Below, one piece after another: positions 47,201 to 55,861 of a stretch of DNA of 64,000 nt. A program made the position numbers and the translations under genes. The DNA comes from CAUPWF01 sp964367685 (GTDB taxonomy: Bacteria; Bacillota; Clostridia; Lachnospirales; Lachnospiraceae): contig CAYIYM010000003.1 of assembly GCA_964367685.1 (NCBI GenBank), positions 1-64,000 on the forward strand, written 5' to 3'. Positions within the stretch are counted from its first letter, which is position 1, and each line of letters starts with the position of its first letter. The notes beneath the pieces are model-generated. The model saw nothing but the letters and a program-made list of their open reading frames with translations, was not told where the DNA came from and made no database searches.

Positions 47201-48364
47201 TTACTTTAATCCTGGAAAGTCTTCTGGTGTAGTTTCTGTAAAATTAGCTGCTGGTGCAATTGTACCATCTTTTACTAATTCATAAGTTCCATCCACTGCT
47301 GTAATTGTCTCTGCTGTTAGTTGCTGGCGTCCATCTTCTGTTACATAGCCTGTTGAGTCTGTATCAGCTCCCAATAAGATATTTTGTCCCTTGAATGTAC
47401 CATTAGCAATTTCGTTTAATTGCTTTTCAACGTTCATGTCCATAACCTTAAGTCCTGAAGTTAAGATTATATTTGCATCTCCATTTACACCATCGTCATA
47501 TTGATCAACATCACAACCAATAATCATAACATCTCCTGCTTCTTTTGCTGCTGTGAATACACCGTTTCCTGATCCACCTGCTGCAACAAAGATAATGTCC
47601 GCTCCGTCTTCGATTAATGTTTGTCCTACAACTTTTCCTGTCGCTTCGTCAGAGAAACTTCCTACGTAGTTTCCACCAACATTTGCATTTGTTACATCAG
47701 TTCCAGCATATGAAGGTAATTCGATTACTTCAACTGCTGTTCCTAAATTTGCATTTGCATAGTTTACACCTGACTCAAATCCAAATTGGTAGTTTACATT
47801 CGATGGGAATGCAACTCCGTTTACAACTGCAACTTTATTAGTCTTTGTCTCAAGTGCTGCTGCAACTCCTGCAAAGAATCCACTCTCTTGTTCCTTAAAT
47901 GTCATTGCATAAACATTGTCTAATGATACTTCTGCACCTTCTGCATCTACTGCAAATGTATCTACTAAGATAAAGTTAACATCTGGGTTATCTGCCGCAA
48001 TTGTACCAACTCCTGCGAATTGGAATCCACAACCAATGATTACATCATAATCAGCAACTACGTCTGCAACTGCTTGAACTGCTGCCGCAACGTCTCCACT
48101 TTCTTCTCTAATCGCTGTTACTTCTGCATTTCCATTGCTCTCAGCAAAGGCCATAGCACCTTCGTAAATATTCTGGTTAAAAGATCCATCATCTACTCCT
48201 GATGGACTTGTAACAACTGCAATTTTCATTGTTTCTTCTGTTGTCTCTGTACCTTCTGTTGTCTCTGTTGTCTCTTCTGCTACTTCTTCTGGTGCACTTG
48301 CGCATCCCATTACTAACGTACCTATTAGCATAGTCGAAAGTAATAAACTAAAAAACTTTTTCAT
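47201..48364 (-). CDS. BMP-family nucleoside-binding lipoprotein
   Basis: 387 residues. A signal peptide ends in a lipobox (LVMGC, Cys21), followed by a Thr/Glu linker and the BMP/PnrA periplasmic-binding fold (KIAVVTSPSGVDDGSFNQN, ADIIFVAAGGSGNGVF, IIGCDVDQYDDG). These bind purine nucleosides for ABC importers. First gene of the transporter operon; AAAGGAG precedes the ATG. The palindrome at 48402-48418 lies just upstream. Confidence 0.92.
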   Translation of the reverse strand: MKKFFSLLLSTMLIGTLVMGCASAPEEVAEETTETTEGTETTEETMKIAVVTSPSGVDDGSFNQNIYEGAMAFAESNGNAEVTAIREESGDVAAAVQAVADVVADYDVIIGCGFQFAGVGTIAADNPDVNFILVDTFAVDAEGAEVSLDNVYAMTFKEQESGFFAGVAAALETKTNKVAVVNGVAFPSNVNYQFGFESGVNYANANLGTAVEVIELPSYAGTDVTNANVGGNYVGSFSDEATGKVVGQTLIEDGADIIFVAAGGSGNGVFTAAKEAGDVMIIGCDVDQYDDGVNGDANIILTSGLKVMDMNVEKQLNEIANGTFKGQNILLGADTDSTGYVTEDGRQQLTAETITAVDGTYELVKDGTIAPAANFTETTPEDFPGLK

Positions 48365-48401
48365 TTCTTTTCTCCTTTGAAATCAATCATTTTCTGAGTT
48401 C

Positions 48402-48418
48402 TTATCGCACTGCGATAA
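48402..48418 (-). promoter_or_regulatory. operator-like palindrome upstream of the nucleoside importer
   Basis: Perfect 17-bp palindrome TTATCGCAGTGCGATAA, 38 bases upstream of the BMP gene and immediately after a TATAA-rich stretch that could be the -10. Position fits a repressor site near the transcription start. Confidence 0.55.
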
Positions 48419-48488
48419 CCTTTATAATAATACAAGTTTCCTTGTAGTATTAACATCTTGTTTCTTTATTTCAATTATATAAGCTTCT

Positions 48489-49451
48489 TTACATTTTAAA
48501 TCCACATTTAAAACTCTTATCATTAAAGGCTTCATTATAATCAGCCAAATCGTATAACTTCACCGCCGGAAGTGAAACCAACTTCTTATTCAGTAATTCA
48601 ATTGCTGGTCCAAATTCACCGCATCTACTTCCAATAATAGTAATTTCATTTACCACAAAATAACTCATATCGATAGTCAACTTACTAGCGTAAGTACTTT
48701 TCAATATAATTGTCCCTGAATTTCGAACTATATTAGACGCAAATTCTAAACCACTTGGTGAACCAGTGGCTTCCACTACTACTTCATATGACCTCGCCTC
48801 ATCTATCTGATCTGTAACTTGTTCTTCTGAGGTAATATTAATTGTATTATAAGCAATTGATTTAAATTTTTCTAGCTTTTCATCATGTTTTCCATAAACG
48901 GTCAACTTTATTCCTTGTAAATGTAACACATTTGCAATCTGATACGCAAGTCTTCCATCACCAATTATTGCAATATTATTGGTTGGCTTCATATGAATTT
49001 GATTAGGTATTCGAATTGCTGCCGCTAAGGGTTCAATCCAAAGAGCTTCTTCTAAAGTGATATTTTCAGGGATTTTATGAATTAACCGGTTTTCCAAAGT
49101 AATATATTCAGAAAAGCATCCATCTCTTCCATGAATTCCTAACACTTTACGATTTAAGCAATGTTTTTCTCTTCCAGACCTACAATAAATGCAGGCTCCA
49201 CAGCCAAGATTTAACTCTCCAACTACAGATTGACCGATTAAATCTTCCTGCTCTGACATTTCCACAATCCCAACAAACTCATGACCCATCACGCCATTGA
49301 AGTCTGGACGATATCCTTTGAGCAATTCTTTATCGGTATTGCATATTCCAGCATATAATACACGAATCAAACTCTGTCCACTAGATGGTATTGGTTTTTC
49401 AAGATCTTCTCTGTAACTGGCTACTTTTCCATCAAAAAATATTCCACGCAT
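48489..49451 (-). CDS. zinc-dependent MDR alcohol dehydrogenase-like protein
   Basis: 320 residues of the medium-chain dehydrogenase family: catalytic zinc site (YAGICNTDKELLKGY, GHEFVG), structural zinc cysteines (CGACIYCRSGREKHC) and a nucleotide-binding fold whose Gly-rich loop reads IGDGRLAYQIA. The substrate is unknown. The start is taken as ATG at 49451, one base after the purine nucleoside phosphorylase stop region; TTG 49466 would overlap it. It probably belongs to the same transcript as the phosphorylase, which is unusual company. Confidence 0.82.
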   Translation of the reverse strand: MRGIFFDGKVASYREDLEKPIPSSGQSLIRVLYAGICNTDKELLKGYRPDFNGVMGHEFVGIVEMSEQEDLIGQSVVGELNLGCGACIYCRSGREKHCLNRKVLGIHGRDGCFSEYITLENRLIHKIPENITLEEALWIEPLAAAIRIPNQIHMKPTNNIAIIGDGRLAYQIANVLHLQGIKLTVYGKHDEKLEKFKSIAYNTINITSEEQVTDQIDEARSYEVVVEATGSPSGLEFASNIVRNSGTIILKSTYASKLTIDMSYFVVNEITIIGSRCGEFGPAIELLNKKLVSLPAVKLYDLADYNEAFNDKSFKCGFKM

Positions 49452-49452
49452 G

Positions 49453-50283
49453 CTAGTTTTTCCCAATTTTCGTAATACTATCAGTAACTAATTTTTTGAA
49501 AATCGGTGCTGTAGCATCTGCTGTTTCTTGTACTTCTTCATGACTTAATGGTTGATCTAAAATACCACATGCCATATTGGAAATAAGTGAAATACCACAA
49601 ATCTTCATTCCCATATGGTTTGCAACCATTGCCTCGCAAGCAGTACTCATTCCAACTGCATCTCCGCCAATAAGTCTACACATCTTCACTTCCATTGGGG
49701 ATTCAAAATTAGGTCCACTAAATTGAACATAAACACCTTCTTGCAATTTCATATCTTGCTCTTTCGCAACCGTTCTAATAATTTCTTGCAATTCGGGATT
49801 ATAGATTTTACTCATGTCGCTAAATCTTTCTCCCAGTTCGTCAATATTTGGTCCGATAAGTGGTGATGGCACAAAATTAGCAATTTGATCCGTAATGAGC
49901 ATCAAGTCTCCTGTACTATAATCTACATTTACACCGCCTGCTGCATTTGTTAAGAACAATACTTCTGCTCCCATCATCTTCATTAATCTTGTTGGTAGGA
50001 CAACGTCTTCCATCGGATAACCTTCATAATAGTGAACACGTCCCTGCATCATTACAACTGGCACTTCATTTATATATGCAAAAACAAAACGTCCTTTGTG
50101 TCCACTTACTGTAGATACCGGAAACCCTTCAATTTCATTGTATTCAATGATGGCTTCTTCTTGGAATTGATCTGCATAATCTCCAAGCCCAGACCCAAGA
50201 ACCAATGCCACCTTTGGTGTAAAAGGCATTCTTCCTTTCACATCATCATAACATTTCAATAATCTTTCATATGCTTTTACCAT
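49453..50283 (-). CDS. purine nucleoside phosphorylase
   Basis: 276 residues of the trimeric inosine/guanosine phosphorylase type. Signatures: VALVLGSGLGDYAD, STVSGHKGRF (phosphate site), MQGRVHYYEGYP, LTNAAGGVN and GGDAVGMSTACEAMVA. Splits imported purine nucleosides to base and ribose-1-phosphate. GAGGAG precedes the ATG. Near the nucleoside importer and the deaminase, it makes up a salvage block. Confidence 0.93.
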   Translation of the reverse strand: MVKAYERLLKCYDDVKGRMPFTPKVALVLGSGLGDYADQFQEEAIIEYNEIEGFPVSTVSGHKGRFVFAYINEVPVVMMQGRVHYYEGYPMEDVVLPTRLMKMMGAEVLFLTNAAGGVNVDYSTGDLMLITDQIANFVPSPLIGPNIDELGERFSDMSKIYNPELQEIIRTVAKEQDMKLQEGVYVQFSGPNFESPMEVKMCRLIGGDAVGMSTACEAMVANHMGMKICGISLISNMACGILDQPLSHEEVQETADATAPIFKKLVTDSITKIGKN

Positions 50284-50383
50284 TTTCTTACTCCTCGTAT
50301 TAAATTAATTTACTAGTTATTTCTAACAATCTCTATTACGATTGTCTAGCCATAGTGTAACACTTCCCAAGAGCGGTTGCAAT

Positions 50384-51760
50384 TTAACTTATCAATAACT
50401 TTCGCCATCTTCCTTTTTTGTAAGCTACCATTGTCATAATTGCACCAAGTACCCAAGCACATAATAAGGAAATATAAATCACCTCGGATCTTCCAGTCGG
50501 AAGTTCTGTGGTTCTTGTTAAGAAGGAAAGTCCATAAGCTAATGGAACTCGGATTATTACATTGGAAATAATAGAAATCCACATCGGTGTAACCGTGTCA
50601 CCGGCGCCTCGCATAACTCCATATAAGGATTGCATAATTGCCATTGCCAAATATCCCGGAGCTAGAATCCACATTAAGCGCATGCTCATATCAATTAATT
50701 CTTCTGTTTTAGTAAACATTCCCATAAGTTCATCGCCTGTTGCCAAAATAAGAATCGTAATAGCTGCCGATGTTACTAGTGATAACAGCACGCCTTGTTT
50801 TGCACCAAGATATACACGATCATATTTCTTAGCCCCTGTGTTTTGTCCAACAAATGTAGTTAATGCCGCTGCGAAACTAAAGGTTGGCATAACCGCAAAT
50901 CCATCTACCCTCATAACAATCACATTCGCACTGATAAATGTTTCTCCAAACGTATTAGATAGAGATTGAACCATAACTAATGCCATAGAGAAAATCGCTT
51001 GTGTCAATCCAGACGGCACACCTAATCTCACAATATCCAAAGTATGGTTTTTCGTCAGTAATAAATGTTTTTTCTCTAAGACAAATACATCCTTCATTTT
51101 AAAAATCTTTCGTAAACAAAGCACTGCCGAAACAGATTGTGCAATTACTGTTGCGTAGGCTACACCTGCTACACCCATATCTAATGTGATTACAAAGTAT
51201 AAGTCCAACACAATATTAAGTATCGTTGCTATTAAAAGATACAAAAGTGCTGAAAGTGAATCTCCTAAGCCTCGAAGTACTCCGCTTAATATATTATAAA
51301 AAGCTAACCCCGCCACTCCTAACATCATAATTACGAGATAATCATTGGACCATTCAATAATGCTATCTGGAGTATTCAATAATTCTAATAAAGGACGGAC
51401 AATGAAGGGGGTTATAGCCATAATAATGAGCGATGCTATCAAAGTCAACGTAATACAACTCCCAACTACATATGATAGATCTTCTTTGCTCTTTGCACCA
51501 AAATGCTGAGAAACTAATATTCCCGCGCCAACAGAAATTCCCATAAATAATACTAATAACAGATTGAAAATCGGTCCGGCACTTCCCACTGCTGCCAAAG
51601 CGTTATCCCCAACTTGATTTCCCACTACAATACTGTCCACTGTAGCATATAATTGCTGCGCCATATTCCCAATAAGCATTGGAATGGTAAATAGCATTAT
51701 TTTCTTATATGGCTTCCCCTCTGTCATATCTTGGGGTGCAAACATTTTCTTAATATCCAT
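50384..51760 (-). CDS. MATE family efflux transporter
   Basis: 458 residues, twelve membrane segments. LFTIPMLIGNMAQQLYATVDSIVVGNQVG is a typical MATE first segment. It starts five bases after the small charged protein gene and has no good ribosome site of its own, so translation may depend on the upstream gene. It is the last gene of the run that begins with the BMC operon; a link to BMC metabolism is not evident. Confidence 0.88.
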   Translation of the reverse strand: MDIKKMFAPQDMTEGKPYKKIMLFTIPMLIGNMAQQLYATVDSIVVGNQVGDNALAAVGSAGPIFNLLLVLFMGISVGAGILVSQHFGAKSKEDLSYVVGSCITLTLIASLIIMAITPFIVRPLLELLNTPDSIIEWSNDYLVIMMLGVAGLAFYNILSGVLRGLGDSLSALLYLLIATILNIVLDLYFVITLDMGVAGVAYATVIAQSVSAVLCLRKIFKMKDVFVLEKKHLLLTKNHTLDIVRLGVPSGLTQAIFSMALVMVQSLSNTFGETFISANVIVMRVDGFAVMPTFSFAAALTTFVGQNTGAKKYDRVYLGAKQGVLLSLVTSAAITILILATGDELMGMFTKTEELIDMSMRLMWILAPGYLAMAIMQSLYGVMRGAGDTVTPMWISIISNVIIRVPLAYGLSFLTRTTELPTGRSEVIYISLLCAWVLGAIMTMVAYKKGRWRKLLIS

Positions 51761-51765
51761 ATTTT

Positions 51766-52065
51766 CTACATCAAATAAATCGGCAATGATTCTCCTATAT
51801 TACACGATTGACTCTTATTCTCACTTTCTTCTTTTATTACTGTCTTCTTTGTTGCTTTCTTCTGTGTTGCTTTCTTCTGTGTTTTTGTCTTTTGATTTGC
51901 TTTCTTCTGCGTTACTTTCTCCTTGACCACAACTTCTTCTGTCTCTTTTTCAACTTTTGGTGTTTCTTTTACCTCTACAACCTCTTCTAATTCTACTTGG
52001 GGATTTATGATCTGCTTTTCCATTGCTTTTGAAACTCTATTAATGCTACCTTTTCCAACTGGCAT
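51766..52065 (-). CDS. small Lys/Gln/Glu-rich protein coupled to ParA (McdB-like candidate)
   Basis: 99 residues. It opens MPVGKGSINRVSKAMEKQ, then an acidic Val/Glu stretch (VELEEVVEVKETPKVEKETEE), then a repeated TQKKA/NQKTK tract rich in Lys, Gln and Thr, and ends ESLPIYLM. It is predicted to be disordered or weakly coiled. The start ATG at 52065 lies inside the ParA gene (20-base overlap) with AAGGAG ten bases upstream; a TTG at 52074 is too close to that site. Small, low-complexity partners coded after ParA ATPases act as their adaptors or activators; for BMCs this would be McdB. No homology to McdB is claimed. Confidence 0.7.
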   Translation of the reverse strand: MPVGKGSINRVSKAMEKQIINPQVELEEVVEVKETPKVEKETEEVVVKEKVTQKKANQKTKTQKKATQKKATKKTVIKEESENKSQSCNIGESLPIYLM

Positions 52066-52843
52066 ACTGTTCAATCTCCTTTGCTAATCCTAAGTATTCT
52101 TTTGCACTTCTGCTGCTCTTTCGATATGCTACAACAGGCGCACTATTATCTTGTGCCCATTCTACTGTGCTGTCTACGCGAATGCAAGACTCAAATATAC
52201 GCACTCCCTCTAACTCTTCCAGTGTCTGCTTCGTTTGCTTGAAATAATTCTTCCTTGTGTCTACTTTGGTAATTGCAATTCCTAGTAATTCCAACCCAGT
52301 CACTTTTTCTTTTCCCATTTCTAAAAATTCAAACATATTCGCCAGACCAAACAATCCCCACGGGCTGGCTTCGACAGGGATGATAACTCGATCGGATGCT
52401 GTCAATATATTCATCACCCATCCACCAAGTGTAGGTGGGGCATCTATCAAAATATAATCGTAGGTGCCACCTTCTTTAATTTTTCTAAGACCTTTTTCTA
52501 AAATAACTTCTCTTTCTGTCTTGGAAAATAATTCATATTCGATAGAGCTCATCAAAGTAGAAGATGGAATTAAATCTAAGTTACTATATTTTGTAGGAAC
52601 AATACAGCTACTTAAATCCTTTTCACCTTTGATACCATAATACAAATTTTCTGAGCTAGATGCAAATTCTAATGTTTCCTCTTCGCCAAAAAAAGCTAAC
52701 GTTAGATTCATCTGCATATCTCCATCTATCAACAATACTTTCTTCCCAAGTGTACTAAGCCCATAACCAACATTAGAGCAAGTGGTTGATTTACCACTTC
52801 CTCCTTTATTGTTCGCAAAACAAATTGTCATTGTTTTCTTCAT
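52046..52843 (-). CDS. ParA/MinD-type ATPase next to the BMC operon
   Basis: 265 residues. Deviant Walker A NNKGGSGKSTT (about 11-21) includes the signature lysine needed for dimerisation; Walker A' VLLIDGDMQMNLT, Walker B YDYILIDAPPTLGG, and the VEASPWGLFGLANMFEFLE segment are typical of ParA/Soj. Such ATPases bind DNA nonspecifically and position plasmids, chromosomes or protein complexes. It is 43 bases after the BMC DeoR gene, on the same strand, and overlaps the small gene downstream. No parS-like site or ParB gene is visible. A role in spacing BMCs is inferred from position. Confidence 0.9.
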   Translation of the reverse strand: MKKTMTICFANNKGGSGKSTTCSNVGYGLSTLGKKVLLIDGDMQMNLTLAFFGEEETLEFASSSENLYYGIKGEKDLSSCIVPTKYSNLDLIPSSTLMSSIEYELFSKTEREVILEKGLRKIKEGGTYDYILIDAPPTLGGWVMNILTASDRVIIPVEASPWGLFGLANMFEFLEMGKEKVTGLELLGIAITKVDTRKNYFKQTKQTLEELEGVRIFESCIRVDSTVEWAQDNSAPVVAYRKSSRSAKEYLGLAKEIEQYASWKR

Positions 52844-52886
52844 ATTCCCCCCATGTTTACTCTCATATAGTTCATCCTACAACAGC

Positions 52887-53654
52887 TTAATTCTGTGGAT
52901 ATAAGCATGTAACACGATGTAACTCTAACATTTCCAAAACCTCAGTCTCTGGTTTTTTATCTGTTACAATAGTATGCACATCTGGCAATTGTGCAAATTT
53001 GGCAAATGCATACTTCCCGAATTTTGTAGAGTCGACTGCTAAAATAATATGATTTCCATTTTTCACCATCATCTCTTTTACAAAAGCTAAATCCTCCATA
53101 CTATCTGAAAAACCATCTCTAATCGAAAATGCTTTCGCCGATAAAATAGTCTTTTCAACTCTATACTCTTTGATATGTTCCGCAGTCTTTGCTCCAACCA
53201 GAGCCAGATATCCTTCTTTCAAGCTGCCTCCAACGGATATAACATTCCAATCTGATACATCTGATAATTCAATAATAATTTCAATGGAGTTGGTTACTAC
53301 TGTCAATCGTTCTTTTGCTTTTAGTGCTTTTGCAATAAAAACTGCTGTAGAACTTGCATCTAGCATAATGTGCTCACCATTTTTCACAATGGATGCAATT
53401 AATTCTGCTATCTTTTGCTTACCTTCTACATTACTTTTCTTTCGTACATTAAATGGAAGGTCAATGTTGTCGTTTTCCTTAATGATCGCTCCACCGTAAC
53501 TCTTTGTACACAAGCCATCTTTTTCAAGTTTTTCCAAGTCTCGTCGAATTGTTTCTTCAGAAACACCATATAGTTGACTCAATTCACTCACTACAACCTT
53601 TTTATTTTCCATTAACTTTTCTAATATACTATTGCGTCGTTCTAGCGCTAACAT
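52887..53654 (-). CDS. DeoR-family transcriptional regulator of the BMC operon
   Basis: 255 residues: an N-terminal winged helix (RNSILEKLMENKKVVVSELSQ, VSEETIRRDLEKLEKDGL) and a C-terminal sugar-phosphate-sensing domain (EHIMLDASSTAVFIAKAL, VVTNSIEIII, VGGSLKEG). These repressors usually respond to a phosphorylated sugar; a fuculose- or rhamnulose-derived phosphate would fit. AGAGGTAAATAC precedes the ATG. It is 23 bases after pduT and so in the operon. The palindrome at 61954-61970 is a candidate target. Confidence 0.92.
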   Translation of the reverse strand: MLALERRNSILEKLMENKKVVVSELSQLYGVSEETIRRDLEKLEKDGLCTKSYGGAIIKENDNIDLPFNVRKKSNVEGKQKIAELIASIVKNGEHIMLDASSTAVFIAKALKAKERLTVVTNSIEIIIELSDVSDWNVISVGGSLKEGYLALVGAKTAEHIKEYRVEKTILSAKAFSIRDGFSDSMEDLAFVKEMMVKNGNHIILAVDSTKFGKYAFAKFAQLPDVHTIVTDKKPETEVLEMLELHRVTCLYPQN

Positions 53655-53677
53655 GTATTTACCTCTTTTATTATTTA

Positions 53678-54226
53678 TTATAAAATTGTCTTTATCAATT
53701 GAGGATCTGGATTAGCTATCACAGATGAATCTAAGAACATTCCTTCTCTTGAAACTACTTGTTTCGCATGCTCAATTGCAGCATCTACCGCCGAAACCTC
53801 TCCTGTAATTAGCATAAATGATTTTCCACACATCCCTTTTGCAATCCTTAGCTCGATCAATTGAACAATTGCTGTCTTAGCTGCCACATCTGCTGCTACG
53901 ATAATTGAACTTGCATCAAAAGTCTCCAAGATTCCTAACGCTCTCATCTTATCAACGTGTGATGTCCCATAGATTGCTGGAAATATGTCTTCGTGAGGAC
54001 TTCCTAATACAAAACTACTGATTAGATGTTGTTCATTCATCCCCTTAGCTACTTCAATAGAGGCATTGATTGCACTAAGCTCTCCCGTTATCATAGCGAT
54101 ATATTTTCCCGGACAAACTGTTTGCGCTTCTACAATCTCCACATTAGATGCCTTAACCATTGCGTCTACTGCTGTTATACCAGAAGCCACTGTTTTAAAT
54201 TCTATCATTCCTATTGCTCTACTCAT
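53678..54226 (-). CDS. pduT: BMC-T shell protein, PduT-like with iron-sulfur cysteine
   Basis: 182 residues with two tandem BMC domains forming a pseudohexameric trimer in the shell. It is close to PduT (SRAIGMIEF, VDKMRALGILETF). The cysteine that binds the pore [4Fe-4S] cluster in PduT is kept: Cys38 in VCPGKY, at the same number if translation begins at ATG 54226. That start has AGGAG eight bases upstream; the GTG at 54235 overlaps the site. It is next to pduS, its usual electron-transfer partner. Confidence 0.93.
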   Translation of the reverse strand: MSRAIGMIEFKTVASGITAVDAMVKASNVEIVEAQTVCPGKYIAMITGELSAINASIEVAKGMNEQHLISSFVLGSPHEDIFPAIYGTSHVDKMRALGILETFDASSIIVAADVAAKTAIVQLIELRIAKGMCGKSFMLITGEVSAVDAAIEHAKQVVSREGMFLDSSVIANPDPQLIKTIL

Positions 54227-54237
54227 CTCAGTCACTC

Positions 54238-55578
54238 CTATCTACCTTTACTTATCATAACATATTTTTCATTTACTTCAATCACTGATCCAGAAATTGA
54301 TGCATGAATTCCTACACTTAATCCTTTTCCTGGTTTAGCAATCTGGTGTCCAATTTCAACCCTATCACCTTTTGATACAACTGCTAGTGCAGGCACACCA
54401 ATGTGTTGACTCAGAGGAATTTTCACTTTATCTACAGATATCACCTCGTCCTTAAGAGGTGCATCCACATTATACTTAGTAAGGTCCAACCTAGCTTCCA
54501 ACCTACCTTCTGGAGCCTTTCTATATTCACGAGCTGGATTCACCTTAGCCCCTGCCACTTGCGGTGGCTTTACTCCCGCTTTTCTCAACCCATCCTTATA
54601 CTCTGCCATCAATGTTCTTGGGGAAAGCCCTTGCGGACAGGAAAATAATTCGCATAACCCACAAGAAGAACAAAACATTGTATTCAAGAAGGAATGTGTG
54701 TCACGATAGTTTTTATTAGATGCTGCTCTCATGAACTTATGTGGTTCGATTGGATGCCCCAACATATTTCTTGGACATAGATCTGTGCACATTTCGCATT
54801 GACAGCAGATGGATGCTGCACGCTTCATATCAATCGCCGAATTACTATTCTTTTTGGTTACCAAACAATGGTTAGCTGGCAATACTAAAATAGCGTTCGT
54901 TGTTTTTGTAACCACTTGAGACGCACTTCCAATACTCCCCATCATTGGTCCACCTATAAAATATACCGCATTTTCTGTCGTTACATTTCCAGCCAATTCA
55001 ACAACTTCCTTGATTGTAGTACCAAGTGGCACACGCACAGTAACTGGCTTCTCTACTTCTGCAACAACAGACACCACTTTATCTGTTACAGGCTCATTAT
55101 ATTCCATCGCCTTATAGATATTGTAAATCGTCTCCACATTAAATACAGAAATTCCTTCCTCAATTGGAAGTCCACCAGGTCGTACTACCTTTCCAGTTGC
55201 TTCATAAATCAGTACAATTTCATCTCCCATTGGGTAGATTTCCTCTAACAAATGGATGCGCACCTTAGGAAAGGTTTCTATGTGAGCTTGAAGCGCCTCA
55301 ATCGTTGCCTCGTACTCTTTTTTTATACCAATAATTGCCTCTCTTGCACCAACGGTGTCTGCAATTATTTGAAATGTTCTCATAATTTCAAATGCATATA
55401 ATTCCAATAATTGTCTATGCAATTTTAGGAGGGGTTCACACTCTGCACAGTTCATAATCAAAGTTTCCGAACGTTCATCTAACTTTACATATGTCGGAAA
55501 TCCTGCTCCACCAGCTCCCACAACTCCATGTTCTTGAATTAGCTCTTTTAATTGTTTTAGTTCCATATCTGATTCCAT
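54238..55578 (-). CDS. pduS: PduS-like RnfC-type flavoprotein/ferredoxin
   Basis: 446 residues: Gly-rich GVVGAGGAGFPTYVKL and NCAECEPLLKLHRQL of the NADH/FMN-binding RnfC module, a SLBB domain (about 165-225), two cluster motifs (CCQCEMCTDLCP and CSSCGLCELFSCP), and a C-terminal barrel-sandwich domain (about 370-446). In B12-type loci it reduces cobalamin; this locus has a glycyl radical enzyme instead, so its acceptor must differ. ATG 55578 and ATG 55566 are both possible starts. Eight bases follow the vertex protein gene. Confidence 0.92.
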   Translation of the reverse strand: MESDMELKQLKELIQEHGVVGAGGAGFPTYVKLDERSETLIMNCAECEPLLKLHRQLLELYAFEIMRTFQIIADTVGAREAIIGIKKEYEATIEALQAHIETFPKVRIHLLEEIYPMGDEIVLIYEATGKVVRPGGLPIEEGISVFNVETIYNIYKAMEYNEPVTDKVVSVVAEVEKPVTVRVPLGTTIKEVVELAGNVTTENAVYFIGGPMMGSIGSASQVVTKTTNAILVLPANHCLVTKKNSNSAIDMKRAASICCQCEMCTDLCPRNMLGHPIEPHKFMRAASNKNYRDTHSFLNTMFCSSCGLCELFSCPQGLSPRTLMAEYKDGLRKAGVKPPQVAGAKVNPAREYRKAPEGRLEARLDLTKYNVDAPLKDEVISVDKVKIPLSQHIGVPALAVVSKGDRVEIGHQIAKPGKGLSVGIHASISGSVIEVNEKYVMISKGR

Positions 55579-55586
55579 CCAATCAT

Positions 55587-55841
55587 TTATAAATTGTCTA
55601 CAATTCCTACAATTGCAGCATCTACAGGTGCCGTTTCAAGACCACTTCCTACTCTTGCAGCGCTACCAAGTGCAATAAGAACAACTTCTCCAATTCCTGC
55701 GCCAACATTATCGATGGCTACCATTTGATCACAGTTTGATTGCATCTTATCAATAGGCTCTACAATCATAAATTTACATCCTACTAAATTATCATTTTTT
55801 CTTGTAGATACAACACTACCTACAACTTTTGCAATAATCAT
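55587..55841 (-). CDS. BMC-P pentameric vertex protein (EutN/CcmL family)
   Basis: 84 residues with the EutN/CcmL beta-barrel pattern (IIAKVVGSVVSTRKND, GCKFMIVEP, VAIDNVGAGIGEVVLIALGSAAR, DAAIVGIVDNL). Caps the twelve vertices of the shell. The start is ATG at 55841, six bases after AGGAGG; TTG 55847 lies too close. Confidence 0.95.
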   Translation of the reverse strand: MIIAKVVGSVVSTRKNDNLVGCKFMIVEPIDKMQSNCDQMVAIDNVGAGIGEVVLIALGSAARVGSGLETAPVDAAIVGIVDNL

Positions 55842-55861
55842 AGCCAACCTCCTCTATATTC

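Noticed and set aside
50326..50345. ACAATC-N8-GATTGT inverted repeat upstream of the purine nucleoside phosphorylase gene
   Set aside because: Only six-base arms in AT-rich DNA, with no promoter alignment that supports an operator.
51846..51930. Low-complexity repeat that might suggest a CRISPR or satellite
   Set aside because: It is the coding sequence of the TQKKA-type tract in the small ParA-linked protein; spacing and units do not fit CRISPR.
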